A stretch of DNA of 62,000 nt from Acanthaster planci (taxonomy: Eukaryota > Echinodermata > Asteroidea > Valvatida > Acanthasteridae): NCBI RefSeq assembly GCF_001949145.1, contig NW_019091362.1, forward strand, positions 428,655-490,654. The letters are read 5' to 3'. The translations under genes and the position numbers were made by a program. Shown here in pieces: positions 1-11,478 of the stretch. Position 1 is the stretch's first letter. Each line of letters opens with the position of its first letter. The notes beneath the pieces were generated by a model. It did not search any database. It was given only the letters and a program-made list of their open reading frames with translations, and was not told the DNA's origin.

Positions 1-1126
1 CTTTTTTTTACGTGGCCTAAGTAGGCCATATCACCTAGCCTATGTACATGTAATGTGAGCATGGTGAGCATAGGCCTATAACCATGGTCAGACTTTTATA
101 ATTTAACAGCAATGAAGGCCATAAGGTAAGACTAAGAGATCCGTCATGTCCATAAATTGATATCACTAATGGTTCCCTGCAGTGGTAAATCAGCCAGCTG
201 ATACTAAAACGGTTTACCAGAAAAAATACTGAAGTTTTTGTTTAGAAAATACATGTAGTTAGCATTTTCAAACCAGTCTCGTTGGGTTTGAGTACAGGGT
301 ATAAAGTGATGTTCATTTGTGGAACTCTTTCTGGCCGTGATAACTGTTTAAAGCCATGAAATGTGGCAAAAATACTTTGCTTGGAATCTTGTCTTCCTAC
401 TATACCTCCGTGGTTTTCCACTTTTGCGGACTTTATACCTTGTGCCACAGACGTGTGTTTTGTGGCTAGACCTATGATGAGGTGAGAAAGGTAGAGAATA
501 AAGGAAAGAAGAAAAAGCAAAAGATGTCATGAAATATAGATATTATTCTATGCAAGCAAGGGAAAACCAACATTTGGAAAGAGTTCCATTTACGGACGCC
601 ACTTGCCACCCCATGCACAAACCCTATGAGACTGGTCTGAAAGTGTTTTCTAAGTGAACGCCTTCGTATTTTCCCCCCTAAATTGAACTTTTCTTGACAT
701 ATATGCCTTTTTGATGGCTAATAGGTCAATGTAGGGAATAATTACTGGCGTCCATATATGGAACTTTTCCCCGACATTTTAAGTGATGTTCACTCCTCAA
801 AACGAAGTTGAACATGCTTGGCAAATGTCAAGAGGTAGGTGTTGGACGAAAAGTGAAAACTGAAAAACACGTAGCAGTTTGAATTTGTTTGCGAATGTGT
901 TCTGATCGGGAATGATTTTGAGAGCGTTCTGAATTTCAGTACATAACACCATAGTTGAAAACTTCATTAATTTCTTGTGTTTTCTATCTCTCGAGTACAT
1001 CTTCGGAGGGTGCTGTAAAAGAAGACATTCTGTCATTCGCTTCTATTTTTTTCTGTCAAAAACAGAAAATCATCGGTTCTGGTTTGAAGCATTAGTAATT
1101 GTCTCTCTTTTTTTCTTTTACAATAG

Positions 1127-1255
1127 ATGCACTGAAGAAAGTGGTTGAGAAGGCTGTTGCCGGGGAAACTGTGCGGTCGCTTTGTGAGCTTGGAGACAGC
1201 TTTATCGTAGAGGAGACCAGCAAGATATTCAAGAAGATCAAGGATTTGAAGAAAG
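1127..1255 (+). CDS. PA2G4: PA2G4 coding exon 1 in window
   Basis: Acceptor ttttacaatag, donor aaag|gtcag. It starts with two bases of a split codon and contains [20 protein letters not shown], the family's SLCEKGD...EETGKIFKK block. It ends in phase 1; the split Gly codon is completed by the next exon. Confidence 0.93.
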
Positions 1256-4200
1256 GTCAGGGGTTGTCTTATCTCAGGCTTGGACAAATACTCATCAACA
1301 AGACAAAGTTGTGTATCCCATGATATAAGTTTTCATGAGGCATACATAAAGCGTGTTGAAAATTTAAAGCCTCTGCAGTAAACGGCACCGAATAAAAATT
1401 TTATTTTACCCCCTTACAGATCCTGAGCGCTATTCGTGATAATTACAGTCCTATTGTTTTTCTAACAGGTATCGCATTTCCCACCTGCCTGTCCATCAAT
1501 AACTGCGTCTGCCATTTCTCACCTCTCAGAAGTGATCCTGACATCACCTTAAAAGACGATGATGTCGTCAAGATGTAAGCACTGTAAAAGAAAGTTCTTT
1601 ACAAAATCACAGCTTCATTGGTTCATCTTTTTGACCACTTAATACTCTTTTTAGTCTTTGAAATTTCAAAGGAATAGATTGAGTCCTTTTAAGTGTTGGG
1701 TTGAAATTAACTTCATCATTAGCTCATATCCTGACGAAAATGTAAACGAGTGTACCAGGGCAAACTAAGAATTACTTAGTATTTCCCTTAAAAGCTCTGA
1801 ATCCATTGGCCTGTTAATCACTGTGATATAAAAAGTGTACCGAAAAAATCAAGCCAGTCTTAAACTTACTTGTGAGTCTAAACATCGGGGTATCTGTTGA
1901 AACGCACAGAGTTTTGCCGCTTTTATCATGTTCTGCTTCGTAAGTTATCGTGCCATATGCCATTGTTTGCAGTTTTCATAACAAATTTCCTGTAGGAGAA
2001 AAATTCACACTGTCGGTTCTTTTAATCAATGACATGATGTTGTCACAATGTTTTTCTTGGTAGTGACATGGGTGGGCACATTGATGGTTTCATCGCGGTC
2101 GTCGCTCAGACGATTGTCGTCGGTGCCTCAGCCGATAACAAAGTAACAGGAAGGAAAGCCGATGTCATACAGGCGGCGCACACTTGCTCTGAAGCTGCCC
2201 TCAGAAAAATCAAGCCAGGAGTACAGGTACTAGACTTTGAAAAGTCTTCCTTCCTCCGACCAGATGAAACTTGCCGAGTAGTGTTTGATAAGTGTAAATG
2301 TGACACAGATATTTTATAATCTTGTACTGATACTATATAATGTTCCAACATTTCAGAATTATGACATCACCAAGCTATTCCAGACGATTTCAGAGTCGTT
2401 TGAGTGCAAGCCAGTGCAGGGAATGCTGTCCCATCAACTGAAACAAAACACCATCGATGGGGAGAAATCTATCATCCAAAACCCAACGGATGATCAAAGG
2501 TAGGTTTGCTCTCTGTGGTAAAAACTCTCCTGTATACCGTTAGGGTGAAAACAAATTTCAGATTTTGTCCTTTTATGCTGTCCATTTTGAATAAAATTGA
2601 TGTCTCCCAACCAGTAAGGATTCACCAGAGCCATCTGTTTTTAATCAAAGGCCTGTGTAAGAATCTTTCACAATGTAAATCAAGAGGAACTGCCGTTTTT
2701 ACCTAGATAATGTCCATTTTTGTAAGGGTGCCGAGATGAGTGACGCATCAGAACGAAGAGTTGAGTTTGCAAACTGTGCATGTTTTTCATACAAACTGAA
2801 AGTAAAGCTTTAAAAGTGGCCTGAAACAATGTGAATGGGATGCAACGACGTGGTGTTTTAGGAGGACTCAGACTCGGATTTTGAGCAGATCAGTCAGGAT
2901 ACTTTTGTCAGTGGGTCACAGAGTAAAGAAATATCGGCAGTTTCTTGTCATTTTTCGTGAGTTAGATTGTAAAGGTAGGTCAGATGGATATTAGCCCAAC
3001 CACCCTTGGCCTATTTGACTAGGATGCACTCCCATCCTTTAAATTCCTTCCAATATTTCTAAAATATATTCCCAGAAAGTTTGACCACTGCCTCGGTCTT
3101 GTTATATCCTTGGGCCATTCCTGTCGCATCTGTTTGTACTATTAGCAAATAATATCCTTGACCAGTTTGGATGATTTGACAGCTACTATAAGCCTGAATT
3201 TATGCACAGTTAAGTGTAAACAAAAAGGTCTAACCCAAGAGCTGAATTTATGCACAGTTAACCCTTTATGAGCCATCGGTGACTCCAGTGCGCCCGGCCC
3301 TTTTTTCCCCACACTGCTATCGGCGACCACAGTTGCCCGCAAGAACAGTACTTTATAAATGAATGAATGAAACAAACCTTTGACCCCTGAACCTTCAAGT
3401 ATTTTCTGAAAGGTGAATATGTGGCAAACATTTCTCAACAGTAAAATCATGTTCATTTTTGACAAAATTTTCTGCAATTTTCGATTGAAATTCTGTGCAT
3501 CCCGAGGTTCGAGTGTTCGCTAAAAAAAGGCGTGTACAATGGAAGCTTCAGCCACATTTCGGGAGATTTTTTTTAGACTTGGACTTCAGAAATTCCGACT
3601 GTGAAGGCATTTTGCAGACAATTCTCTCGATAGTGACTAATAATAATAATAATTGATATTTATAAAGCGCCTAATCCATCAAGCTGCTCCCAAGCACTGT
3701 ACATCAAAATATAAATAAATAAATATAACCTACATGTACCATAATTAAAATTGATACTAAGGAACTAAAAATGCTTGTTTAAAAAGGTGCGTCTCCAGCC
3801 CGGTCTTAAAACTCTTGACATTCCTAGACTCTCTAAGATGAACTTCAAGCTGGTTCCAGAGACGGGGACCAGCCACAAAAACCATCCTGTAGGCATTCTA
3901 CGTGGCGTTCTGCCTTAATAACATCGATATAATTTATTGCACCAGTTTCATTGCTTTGATCCGCCCTGGTTTATTTCTATATCAGTTGTCGATTCAGGTA
4001 AGTTTTTCCTCGATTTTGATCATCGCTCTGTACTGAGGACGACCCGTGCATGCCGTTTGTACTGACATAATGCCAGCATGCACAGCACATGTCATGCACC
4101 GGCGCGTGCACGCGGGATCTAGGGCCGGCCACAATTAAAACTTCATTCAATATGGCGACCCCGAAAAGGGACAGAGGGCATGCCCATGCACTAGAGGGGG

Positions 4201-7200
4201 TACTGGTATTCTTAAAAATATTGGGGAAACTCCTTTGTGGTCGCGCTTGCGCGCATGCAATGTACATGTAGGCCTACTCCACGTCAGTATCGACAACGAA
4301 GCTCCGGAAATCGATTGTTTGTTTACAGCTCACTTTTTACCGAGGATTTTTTTTTTAGGTTTTGTGGAAAAGGAACCGAGAGAACATGCCGACTGGAACG
4401 AAACAACGGCTTATAAAGGCCCACTTAAAAATAATCAATGGAAATGCATCAACACACGATCGGTACTTTATCAAAAGGCAGACTTACGAGTTGCACGATG
4501 TCAACTTGACCGGAGTTTTCCATAACCATTTAGCAAAAAGTTAATATTTTAAAAGGATCCCCATTTCATTTAAATAAAAGGATAAACACTATTTATGATA
4601 TTTTAAACTTAGTTTAAGCGGGTTAGGAATCCTTGAATTCTAATGGGAAAGGGATAAAAAATCTAAGCAAGCATTAAATCAGAGGCTGGATTCGGAAGGA
4701 AAAAATCATCTGGGTAATTGTAATTAATTAAAAATGAACATTACAATGTAATACAGGGAATGCAAATTAATAACAGCATAATAAATGCCTTTTATTGAAG
4801 GGGGGTGGCATGGTGTACAAGAACTGAATAGCTTATAGGCCTACTCATGACATGACTGGTTGTCAAAAATGTAAATCAAGGGTTTCAAAATAATTGGCCT
4901 TGGTGCCCCCTTGAGCTGGCCTGGTGCCCTGTTGAAATTTGATGAACATCATGAAGGCAAGGCCAAAGTGGCCTGCCCCTTTTTTCCCCAAAGACCGAGG
5001 CCTGATTTGTCAGAAATGTTGACATGATTACGTGTTTTGTGTGATTGAAATACATGGACAAGTACCCACAACAGATGAGAAAAGTAAATTCAAGTGAGGC
5101 TGTAAAAAAAAAAGAAATGGGTGATTTCTTTTATTGATATTACATATTTAAGCCCAATAATTATATGCAAATTATTCAGTGTTTTGAAGCCTCAGTGTCC
5201 CTTTGAAAAAGTGATTGAAAATTGTGTTGTGTTTATTTCTCGTTGCAGATTTGTGTTTCTAAGTAAATGTCAAGTAAAAACTTCAGGAGTGATTGAGCAG
5301 ACCCTTTGAAGAAAAATTAACTATTTTCATTTAATGATTTCATATTTCATAAACTTTCTAATTTGAATAAAAAATATACGCACCAATGGATAGGTTACCG
5401 GGGGTATTTCCTCCTCAACAATTAGTTTTGTTTGCATTTTCTCGTAGAATGTATCCATCACAGAGAAAACATCCATGAAAAAAACAAAACATCAGTGAGC
5501 AATTGCTTGGGTACTTGCAATAGAAACCCAGCACCATTGGAATACGTGTGTATATGGATGGTAGCATGTTAAGGGTTGAGCATAAACAACAAGGTCTAAC
5601 CCAAGAGCTGGGCACAATGCCTCCATTGCAGTCAGTCAGGCTTTTTTTGGGCCAGTCATCCTCATTCATTCACATTCTCCAAAACAGCTCAGAGGATTTC
5701 AGAGGATTGAGGATATTAACCATGCCATTGAAGTATTTCTGTGTGTAGAAAGTGAATCGGCCAGTGCTATATTTCCTAATGACTTTGCTGACAGAGCAGA
5801 AACCAAGTGGTACTTTGCTTTATTACTCAGGTTTATAAACTCCCAGCAGATGCAGTTTCGCTCTGAGGGTTTTTATTAATACTGATTACAAATTTAAAGC
5901 CTTCGTTTCATAATGTCATTACTTAAGCCTTCAACCGTTGCCTTAATTTGATGATGGTCCAAACCTTTAACCTGCCTCATGTTGCTGATGTTCCCCCCCC
6001 CAACAAGGAAAGACCACAAGGTCTCTGAGGTGGAAGTTCATGAGGTGTATGCCATTGACGTCTTGGTCACGACCGGTGAAGGGAAAGTCAAGGAGAGAGA
6101 TACGCGTACCACCGTATTCAAGAAGACTGACTCGGCCTATAACCTCAAGATGAAAGCATCCAGGGTGCTCTTCAGTCAAGTGGAGAGCAAATTCCAATCC
6201 ATGCCTTTTACTCTCAGGTATGAGGTCACACCATCGTCGTAGTTGTTTGGTGACTGGCTTGGTTTTTAGACCAAGACTGACCAGTTCTTCATTGGGTGTG
6301 AAAAACTATGCCACTTGATCACAGAGAAGTTCTCCCATCTTCAGAATATGAGCCTAGTATGAAGTCACTATTGTGTCCCTGGGCAAGGTACGCTACCATG
6401 ATAAAAAAAGTACCCAAGAAAAGTTCAGCTCCTTCCCAAAGGGAGATTCCACCTACAGCTGGAGGCTTGTGTGCAAAATATTACTTCAACTGTCCCGAGC
6501 TTAAGACAAAGTAGCATCATTTTGGGACGCTGAGATGTTCTGTGAATGGTTAACAATGTTTATGGGCCTGTTGATCAGGAGTAATAGACACTTTTTTCTC
6601 TCTCTCTCTGGACTGACACAGGGCTTTTGAGGAGGAAGGAAAAGCACGAATGGGCGTGGTAGAGTGTGCCAGCCACAAATTATTGGAGCCCTACCCTGTC
6701 CTGTACGAGAAAGAAGGCGAGCTTGTGGCACAGTTTAAGTTCACCGTTCTGGTCATGCCAACCGGTTCACTCAGGATCACCCAAGGGGTTCACCACCCAG
6801 AGTTCTACAAGACTCAATACTCTGTTAAAGACCCTGAAATCAAGGTCAGCCAGTGTTTGCCTTCATTGGAACTTTTAGGAAAGCCACGGAAAGTACAGGG
6901 TGCTAAACGAACGAACTTTTTGTCAGCCTTGCCAAATGCAACAGATTGTAACGTTGGTCAAAAGATGTTTTGCTTTGTCATACCTGTGTCTTAAATACTG
7001 TTTTTGCATTGGCTGAGAATGATCATGTGATGGGGCGACATGACCACGTCACGCTCGCCATTTGACATCACATCAGCAAGCATAGTGTACAGTGTGCTGG
7101 ATAAAAGTGTAGGGACTGCTATCCACTGCTGTCCAAAGATTCCTTTGTCCTCCGTAATTGCCCTGAAAAAAAGTAAGTGAAAAACATGCAGACAGAGATA

Positions 7201-8441
7201 TGACAAAACAATTGTTGACTGCTGTGATGTGGGATGTGACGTTTTAAAAAGCTGAAGTACGCATAGTGCCCGAGGCGGAGGGCACCATGCCTACCTTAGA
7301 GTGTTCAAGACATCATATCCCAGATCACAGTGGTCAACAGTTGTTAACCATTGCATGTAATAGGAAAGGTAAGTAGTAGAGTACTTTGTGTAAGTTGACG
7401 TTGCCAAGCTTGGCGTTAATGCTGTTCATTGCGCAGTGCCACCATTTTGTTGCATTCTGTTGCATATAGCAGAGTGCCTAGAGAAAAACCTAATTGGGAG
7501 TTTGGGTTAGTCCAGCATGAGGGATGTGCCCAACCCGTGCTCTGTAAGTTCCTCACTGGTGACAGAGCGACATTGGGCGACATTTGAACAGTGTTTGGTG
7601 TTGTTTGCCTGGTGCCCATGCAAATATGCTCCCGATTTATGCAAAGAAGCTTGTGGGTGTGTCAAGTGAAATGTGTGGCTTGGTAAAGGGCTCCCTCTTT
7701 TGTTGCCCAGTGGGAATTTTTGTTAGGCTCCAACAGCTGTGAATCTACAAAATCATGCGAGATCAGCTGTTAAATTGGGATGGATTTGGGGTGATAAAGG
7801 GTTGATGTTGGAAGTTTCAAAATCGTCACATCATATTTTGAGGTTTGTTTTCTGTTCAGGCATTGTTGCAGTTGTCAGCCAACCGCAAGGCAGCCAAGAA
7901 GAAGAGAAAGAAGGTATTTATGTCCCTTGCAGAGAAAAAGTCGAACGTTTGGTTCTCTCAAACGTAATTCATGCAGACTGATCTGAAGTTCAATAATGAC
8001 TTCTGAACCTTAACCATTTCATCAGAGAGCAGGGTTCGTCATCATATAGACATCAGTATTGCAGGCTATTTTAGATAATTATTTATGAATTCATTATGCA
8101 GATAGATATCAAACTGTAAATTTGCAACTTCAGCACCCTTGTTTTTCATGTTCATAGGAAGTTTGGTCATCCAGGTTGAAATACTGACTTAGACACTGGC
8201 ACGAGACCCAATCCAAGCGTCTAATACCAAGCTGTTTTTTTCTTTGATGGGTATACCGTGCATTGGAGATGATACAACATGCTATAAGGAGTGTCTCAAT
8301 GGTGATCGGCTTGCTTCTGCTTTCTTTCTTCATTTTCCCATTTTCATTTCTTTCTTGCCGCAGGCTGCCAGCAAAGCGGCAGATGCAGCTGAAGCAGTCG
8401 AAGACGCTGAGGCCCCGGAGCTCGTTGACGAGAGCAAGTGA
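1127..8441 (+). CDS. PA2G4: PA2G4/EBP1, proliferation-associated protein 2G4 (5' end missing)
   Basis: Eight exons join in phase: 1127-1255, 1469-1574, 2064-2226, 2357-2499, 6008-6217, 6622-6844, 7860-7913 and 8364-8441, giving 367 complete residues plus a split first codon and a TGA stop. The product follows human PA2G4 from about residue 29 to the end, with landmarks [18 protein letters not shown]-like, [27 protein letters not shown] and QFKFTVL. Human PA2G4 is 394 residues, so only the N-terminal exon is missing; I found no match for it in bases 1-1126. The family has a methionine-aminopeptidase fold without activity. Here the second metal-ligand position reads valine (IAVVAQT) where MetAP2 has Asp. 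The tail is basic ([10 protein letters not shown]), as expected for RNA binding, then Ala/Glu-rich. The known role is nucleolar and cytoplasmic, in rRNA processing and ribosome-associated translation control. Every intron is GT-AG. Confidence 0.95.
1469..1574 (+). CDS. PA2G4: PA2G4 coding exon 2 in window
   Basis: Acceptor tctaacag, donor aagat|gtaagc. It encodes [20 protein letters not shown], the pita-bread-fold core, nearly identical to vertebrate PA2G4, and ends inside the Ile codon of KID. Confidence 0.95.
2064..2226 (+). CDS. PA2G4: PA2G4 coding exon 3 in window
   Basis: Acceptor cttggtag, donor cag|gtacta. It covers the KIDxGxHxDGFIA region and [12 protein letters not shown]. The residue aligned with the second catalytic Asp of MetAP2 is Val, in keeping with loss of peptidase activity in this family. 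Confidence 0.95.
2357..2499 (+). CDS. PA2G4: PA2G4 coding exon 4 in window
   Basis: Acceptor acatttcag, donor caaag|gtaggt. It encodes the [10 protein letters not shown]-type block (here [10 protein letters not shown]) and [13 protein letters not shown], and ends two bases into an Arg codon. Confidence 0.95.
2500..6007 (+). other. PA2G4 intron of 3.5 kb
   Basis: No PA2G4 coding sequence lies here. It contains a dispersed repeat at about 3639-3930 and a CpG-richer patch at about 4085-4300 described separately. Short ORFs in this span show no recognisable domain. Confidence 0.8.
3639..3930. repeat. Dispersed repeat with TAA-rich start and 'tataaagcgcc' word
   Basis: The segment opens with a TAATAATAATAA run and ATTTATAAAGCGCC, followed by a stretch ending in GGTTCCAGAGACGGGGACC. 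A TAA run followed by TATGTAGCGC recurs at about 25157-25200, next to a reverse transcriptase fragment. The layout matches a common dispersed element of marine deuterostome genomes; I cannot assign a family. Confidence 0.6.
6008..6217 (+). CDS. PA2G4: PA2G4 coding exon 5 in window
   Basis: Acceptor ccccaacaag, donor ctcag|gtatga. It encodes [20 protein letters not shown] and ends SMPFTLR, matching human [20 protein letters not shown]...AMPFTLR. Confidence 0.95.
6301..6540. repeat. Possible degenerate SINE fragment in PA2G4 intron
   Basis: The word TTGTGTCCCTGGGCAAGG near 6371 resembles the TTGTGTCCCCAGGCAAGAG word in the SINE-like segment at about 34350. It suggests a shared, badly decayed element; its ends are not visible. 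Confidence 0.35.
6622..6844 (+). CDS. PA2G4: PA2G4 coding exon 6 in window
   Basis: Acceptor gactgacacag, donor atcaag|gtcagc. It encodes [17 protein letters not shown] and [20 protein letters not shown], matching the C-terminal half of the aminopeptidase fold. Confidence 0.95.
7860..7913 (+). CDS. PA2G4: PA2G4 coding exon 7 in window
   Basis: A 54-base exon, acceptor tctgttcag, donor aag|gtattt. It encodes 18 residues with the conserved ALLQ start and the lysine-rich nucleolar/RNA-binding tract [10 protein letters not shown]. Confidence 0.93.
8364..8441 (+). CDS. PA2G4: PA2G4 terminal coding exon
   Basis: Acceptor cttgccgcag, then an Ala/Glu-rich tail ending LVDESK and TGA at 8439-8441. 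Sequence conservation is low but composition and position match the acidic C-terminus of the family. Confidence 0.9.
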   Translation, partial: AASKAADAAEAVEDAEAPELVDESK

Positions 8442-9267
8442 ACCAGTCGTCCTCCCCCTGCCCCCTCTCCTAGCTCCTCCCCCTTTGGGGACCTCTTTAC
8501 ATAATGCCCACACATAACAGGAGAAGGACTACAGAGATTATGAAGACGGGGTGAGTGGTGAGTTTACGACAACAGGAGGAATCGTGAGAAAGCAAAAAAT
8601 TTGGGAAGCGAACGGCTGTAACGTTTGGAAAAAAGGATTCTTTTGGGGGGATTAGGTGGGTACGAGAAAGTTTGGTTCCAGTTTTGGTGTCTCGAGGTAC
8701 ACTAGCGTCCCAGCTCATTCTTAAATGTGTTGCACTCTCCAGAGTGTTCATTGAGGCAGTCTCACTCTTCAATGTAACAATGCCAGTGGGATTTCCCCCC
8801 CCCCCCCGGAATTTTACATTCATTCTAAGTGTGAACTGGCCAAAATAGTTGACTCTCAATGATCACGTTGATCTAAAAAGAATACAAATGATTGTTTAGT
8901 AGCAAGTATCTATTTTTGGAGAGGAGCCATAATAGTTGTGGCAAAGTAAGCCTTGTTTACAATTTGAGCAAAATCGGGTCTGAGCATTTTTTTGGGGGGG
9001 GATTTGGAATTGGCTCTGGCTTGGCAACTTTGGTTTGGCCTCTTAGGAGCATTTACAGCGGTGCCATTGATGGCCACGGTATGAGATGAAAACTATGTCA
9101 GATTTAGTTTATTGAATAAGAACCCTACTATTGTGAGTTGTATGGATTTCTGTTTTCCAACTTGTACATGAGCAAGCAAAGTCTTTGCCCACTCAAAACA
9201 TCTATCTACACCAAGTCGACTCTTTAGGATGCTCTAACATTCTTTTTGTTCAGTTTGGTCGTCATAT

Positions 9268-9370
9268 TTGAAAGTTGTGGCTATGGGTAGTGATAATACA
9301 TGGGCCTATTGGAGCCACTGCCTAGAGGTTGTGGCTACTTCTTATGGATGTATGTTACTTGTAGCCACAG
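9268..9370 (+). repeat. Repeat shared in inverted orientation with about 25742-25848
   Basis: Read on the plus strand, TGGCTATGGG...GGAGCCACTG...GTGGCTACTT...GTAGCCAC aligns by eye to the reverse complement of about 25742-25848. The two copies are diverged but colinear over about 100 bases, so they are one dispersed family. Confidence 0.5.
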
Positions 9371-10631
9371 CCAGTTTATTCAAACATGGGTGTACAGTGT
9401 TTGGTTTCTGTTGGCTGTTAAACATCCATTGAATTACAGATATTTGAATGTGGCGCCCTCTTGTGATATTTTGCTTTTTTCTTAACTATTTTCCTTACAC
9501 TCCATATCCTTTCAGCAGGATCTGGGAATGTTAGAATTAAAGCGGCAGATTTTATAATGGAGCTTGTTTTTCCCAATTTATCAGTTTGTCTTAAAAGGAC
9601 AGATGGAGATTTCTGTTTGGATCTTTTCATTTATCTTCGTTTATTTACCTTCAGAATCAGCTTGTGACTCCTTTTAAAATATGTTTGTGCAGCTTGCAAA
9701 AGCTTCCGTTTTTGACATATTTCTGGTGTGAATTTGTGACCAAATCATGTGTGGAACTGATTTTCATGACTCAAGAAGTTAGAATTACAAGGTTGATTGA
9801 ATTCTTAACGGCCATTTTTGTCTAAACCATTGTGTATCTTTGCCATGAATATTCTGTTCTGAAGCAGTATTTGTGACTGGATTCAAACTGATTCAGTTTT
9901 GTACCCCATTTCGAGTGTAAATTCAAGTTAGTAATATAATGGATGCGTAATCCTCATGTTAGCTAATTTTAATGTAGAAATTAATTTTTCTGAAATGGCT
10001 GACCTCAAAGAATTCCGAGGCAGTTTTCATTCTGAGCCAATTTGAATTGACTGGAGTGATTGTTGGTCAGAACCCAATAAATCTACCTCCAACTGTTGGA
10101 TTTGACTCACACCAACAAATACATATAAAAAGGTCGCAATTGGAAATTGGATTTAACTGGCAATTAAACAAAAGGGCCACCAGCACAAAGTGCACTTCAT
10201 CCAAAATACAATGTAAATTTCTTTTGACGTTAGCGTTCAGGTAATGCCAGCCCTATCCTAAAGACAGTCTCTATCCACAATGTCTATGGGTCACCCTCAG
10301 AAACTGCAAAGCAGATAGCTTTTGCAGCGTGGTCTGTTTGCTACCAGCAATGATTTCACAGTCCATCCATGACTGGTAGTCACATTTTTAGCGGCTTAAA
10401 TTCCTGGTTTTCAGTTTCTTGGCCAAAATACCTCGGATGCTCTGACTGTAGTGGGGTTTCTTAAATGTTCTCTTGAGACAGGTCATAATAAAGACAAAGA
10501 ATCTTTTCTTGAATTCCTCACAGGTGAGTTTACTTTTTGAAAAAAAAAATCTGTTGTAGATTTCAGGAACTCCCGAGTCACAGAAATGGGAGTGGGGAAG
10601 GAGGAAAGACCAAGTCTGCAAAAACCTCTCC

Positions 10632-10797
10632 AACATCGCAGTTGTTTTTTTACTTGAACGTCGTAGGACTGAACATTTTGTTCTGCAATGTCAAGCCTTT
10701 GTCAAAGTATTCCTAACATCGCAGTTGTTTTTTGACTTGAACGTCGTAGGACTGAACATTTTGTTCTGCAATGTCAAGCCTTTGTCAAAGTATTCCT
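10632..10797. repeat. 83-bp tandem duplication, two copies
   Basis: Copy 1 is 10632-10714 and copy 2 is 10715-10797. By eye they differ at a single base (T versus G in the T run), so the duplication is recent, or an assembly artefact. Confidence 0.9.
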
Positions 10798-10876
10798 TTG
10801 TAAAAAGCCCATATGACTTCACACTTTGTTTACATGTGCACTTTCCTATGGAGCCAGTTGGGGTCCATAGTCCACT

Positions 10877-10918
10877 AATCTGTTGACCCTTTCCAAGCGT
10901 GCACTGGGTCGACAGATT
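10877..10918. repeat. Short hairpin near the 3' side of PA2G4
   Basis: AATCTGTTGACCC (10877-10889) pairs with GGGTCGACAGATT (10906-10918), with one G-T pair and a 16-base loop. A function in 3'-end formation is possible but not shown. Confidence 0.4.
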
Positions 10919-11231
10919 TTGTGCATCGTGGATCCTGTGAGTCTTCTGGTGGGAAAATTATTTAAATGCAAGAACAGACATTGCAATTAAGTTTGAATTG
11001 TTTATGTTGACAAGCTCATTAAATATTTGGATGACATTTTTATAATTTGTGACACATACACACCTGTACTTCAAAACAAGTGATTAATCTCGGCAAGTTT
11101 TTATACAGCCAGTTAGCAGACAATGCCCTTTAATTTCAGTGTTTATGATTTTTACTCTGTAAATGAAAAAAATCCAAGTCTCTGACAGTTTTTTAAAATG
11201 AACTAGAATTATTTGACACACAATGTTTATA

Positions 11232-11237
11232 TTTATT
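11232..11237 (-). terminator. Candidate polyadenylation signal of the sarcoglycan gene
   Basis: AATAAA on the minus strand, about 150 bases after the TAG stop at 11387-11389. It is the nearest canonical signal, implying a short 3'UTR; the cleavage site is not established. Confidence 0.5.
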
Positions 11238-11386
11238 CATGCAAAATTTCACTACCAGATATTTGACAAGCTTAACGCAAGAAAAGTCTATCTTTATACA
11301 ATACCATAACAACTTGAATACCATCAACATTGCACATGCACAAGTGGTCTTTGATCACCCCTACTACTTCAGCCACTTGGTATCTC

Positions 11387-11478
11387 CTAGGATGCTGCTG
11401 CTCCTGCTTGGTAGCCCCTAGAGGACGGACCACTCATGAACGGGGGTGGAGATCTGATCGGCGAGGGCAGTGGACGTC
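11387..11478 (-). CDS. SGCE: Sarcoglycan exon 12, terminal
   Basis: Acceptor ttttccccccag. It encodes residues 432-460, Pro/Ser-rich (RPLPSPIRSPPPFMSG), ending GAAAS and TAG. The RPL start recalls the WPLSTLP/RPLSTLP segment of human tails, but no strict alignment is possible. Confidence 0.8.

Larger units (their letters stand above)
8442..11231. other. Convergent intergenic stretch with PA2G4 3'UTR
   Basis: No coding sequence recognised. The PA2G4 3'UTR starts here; an AATAAA lies at 10077-10082 and an ATTAAA near 9534, and I cannot tell which is used. The stretch also holds a repeat at about 9268-9370 and an 83-bp tandem duplication at 10632-10797. Confidence 0.6.
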
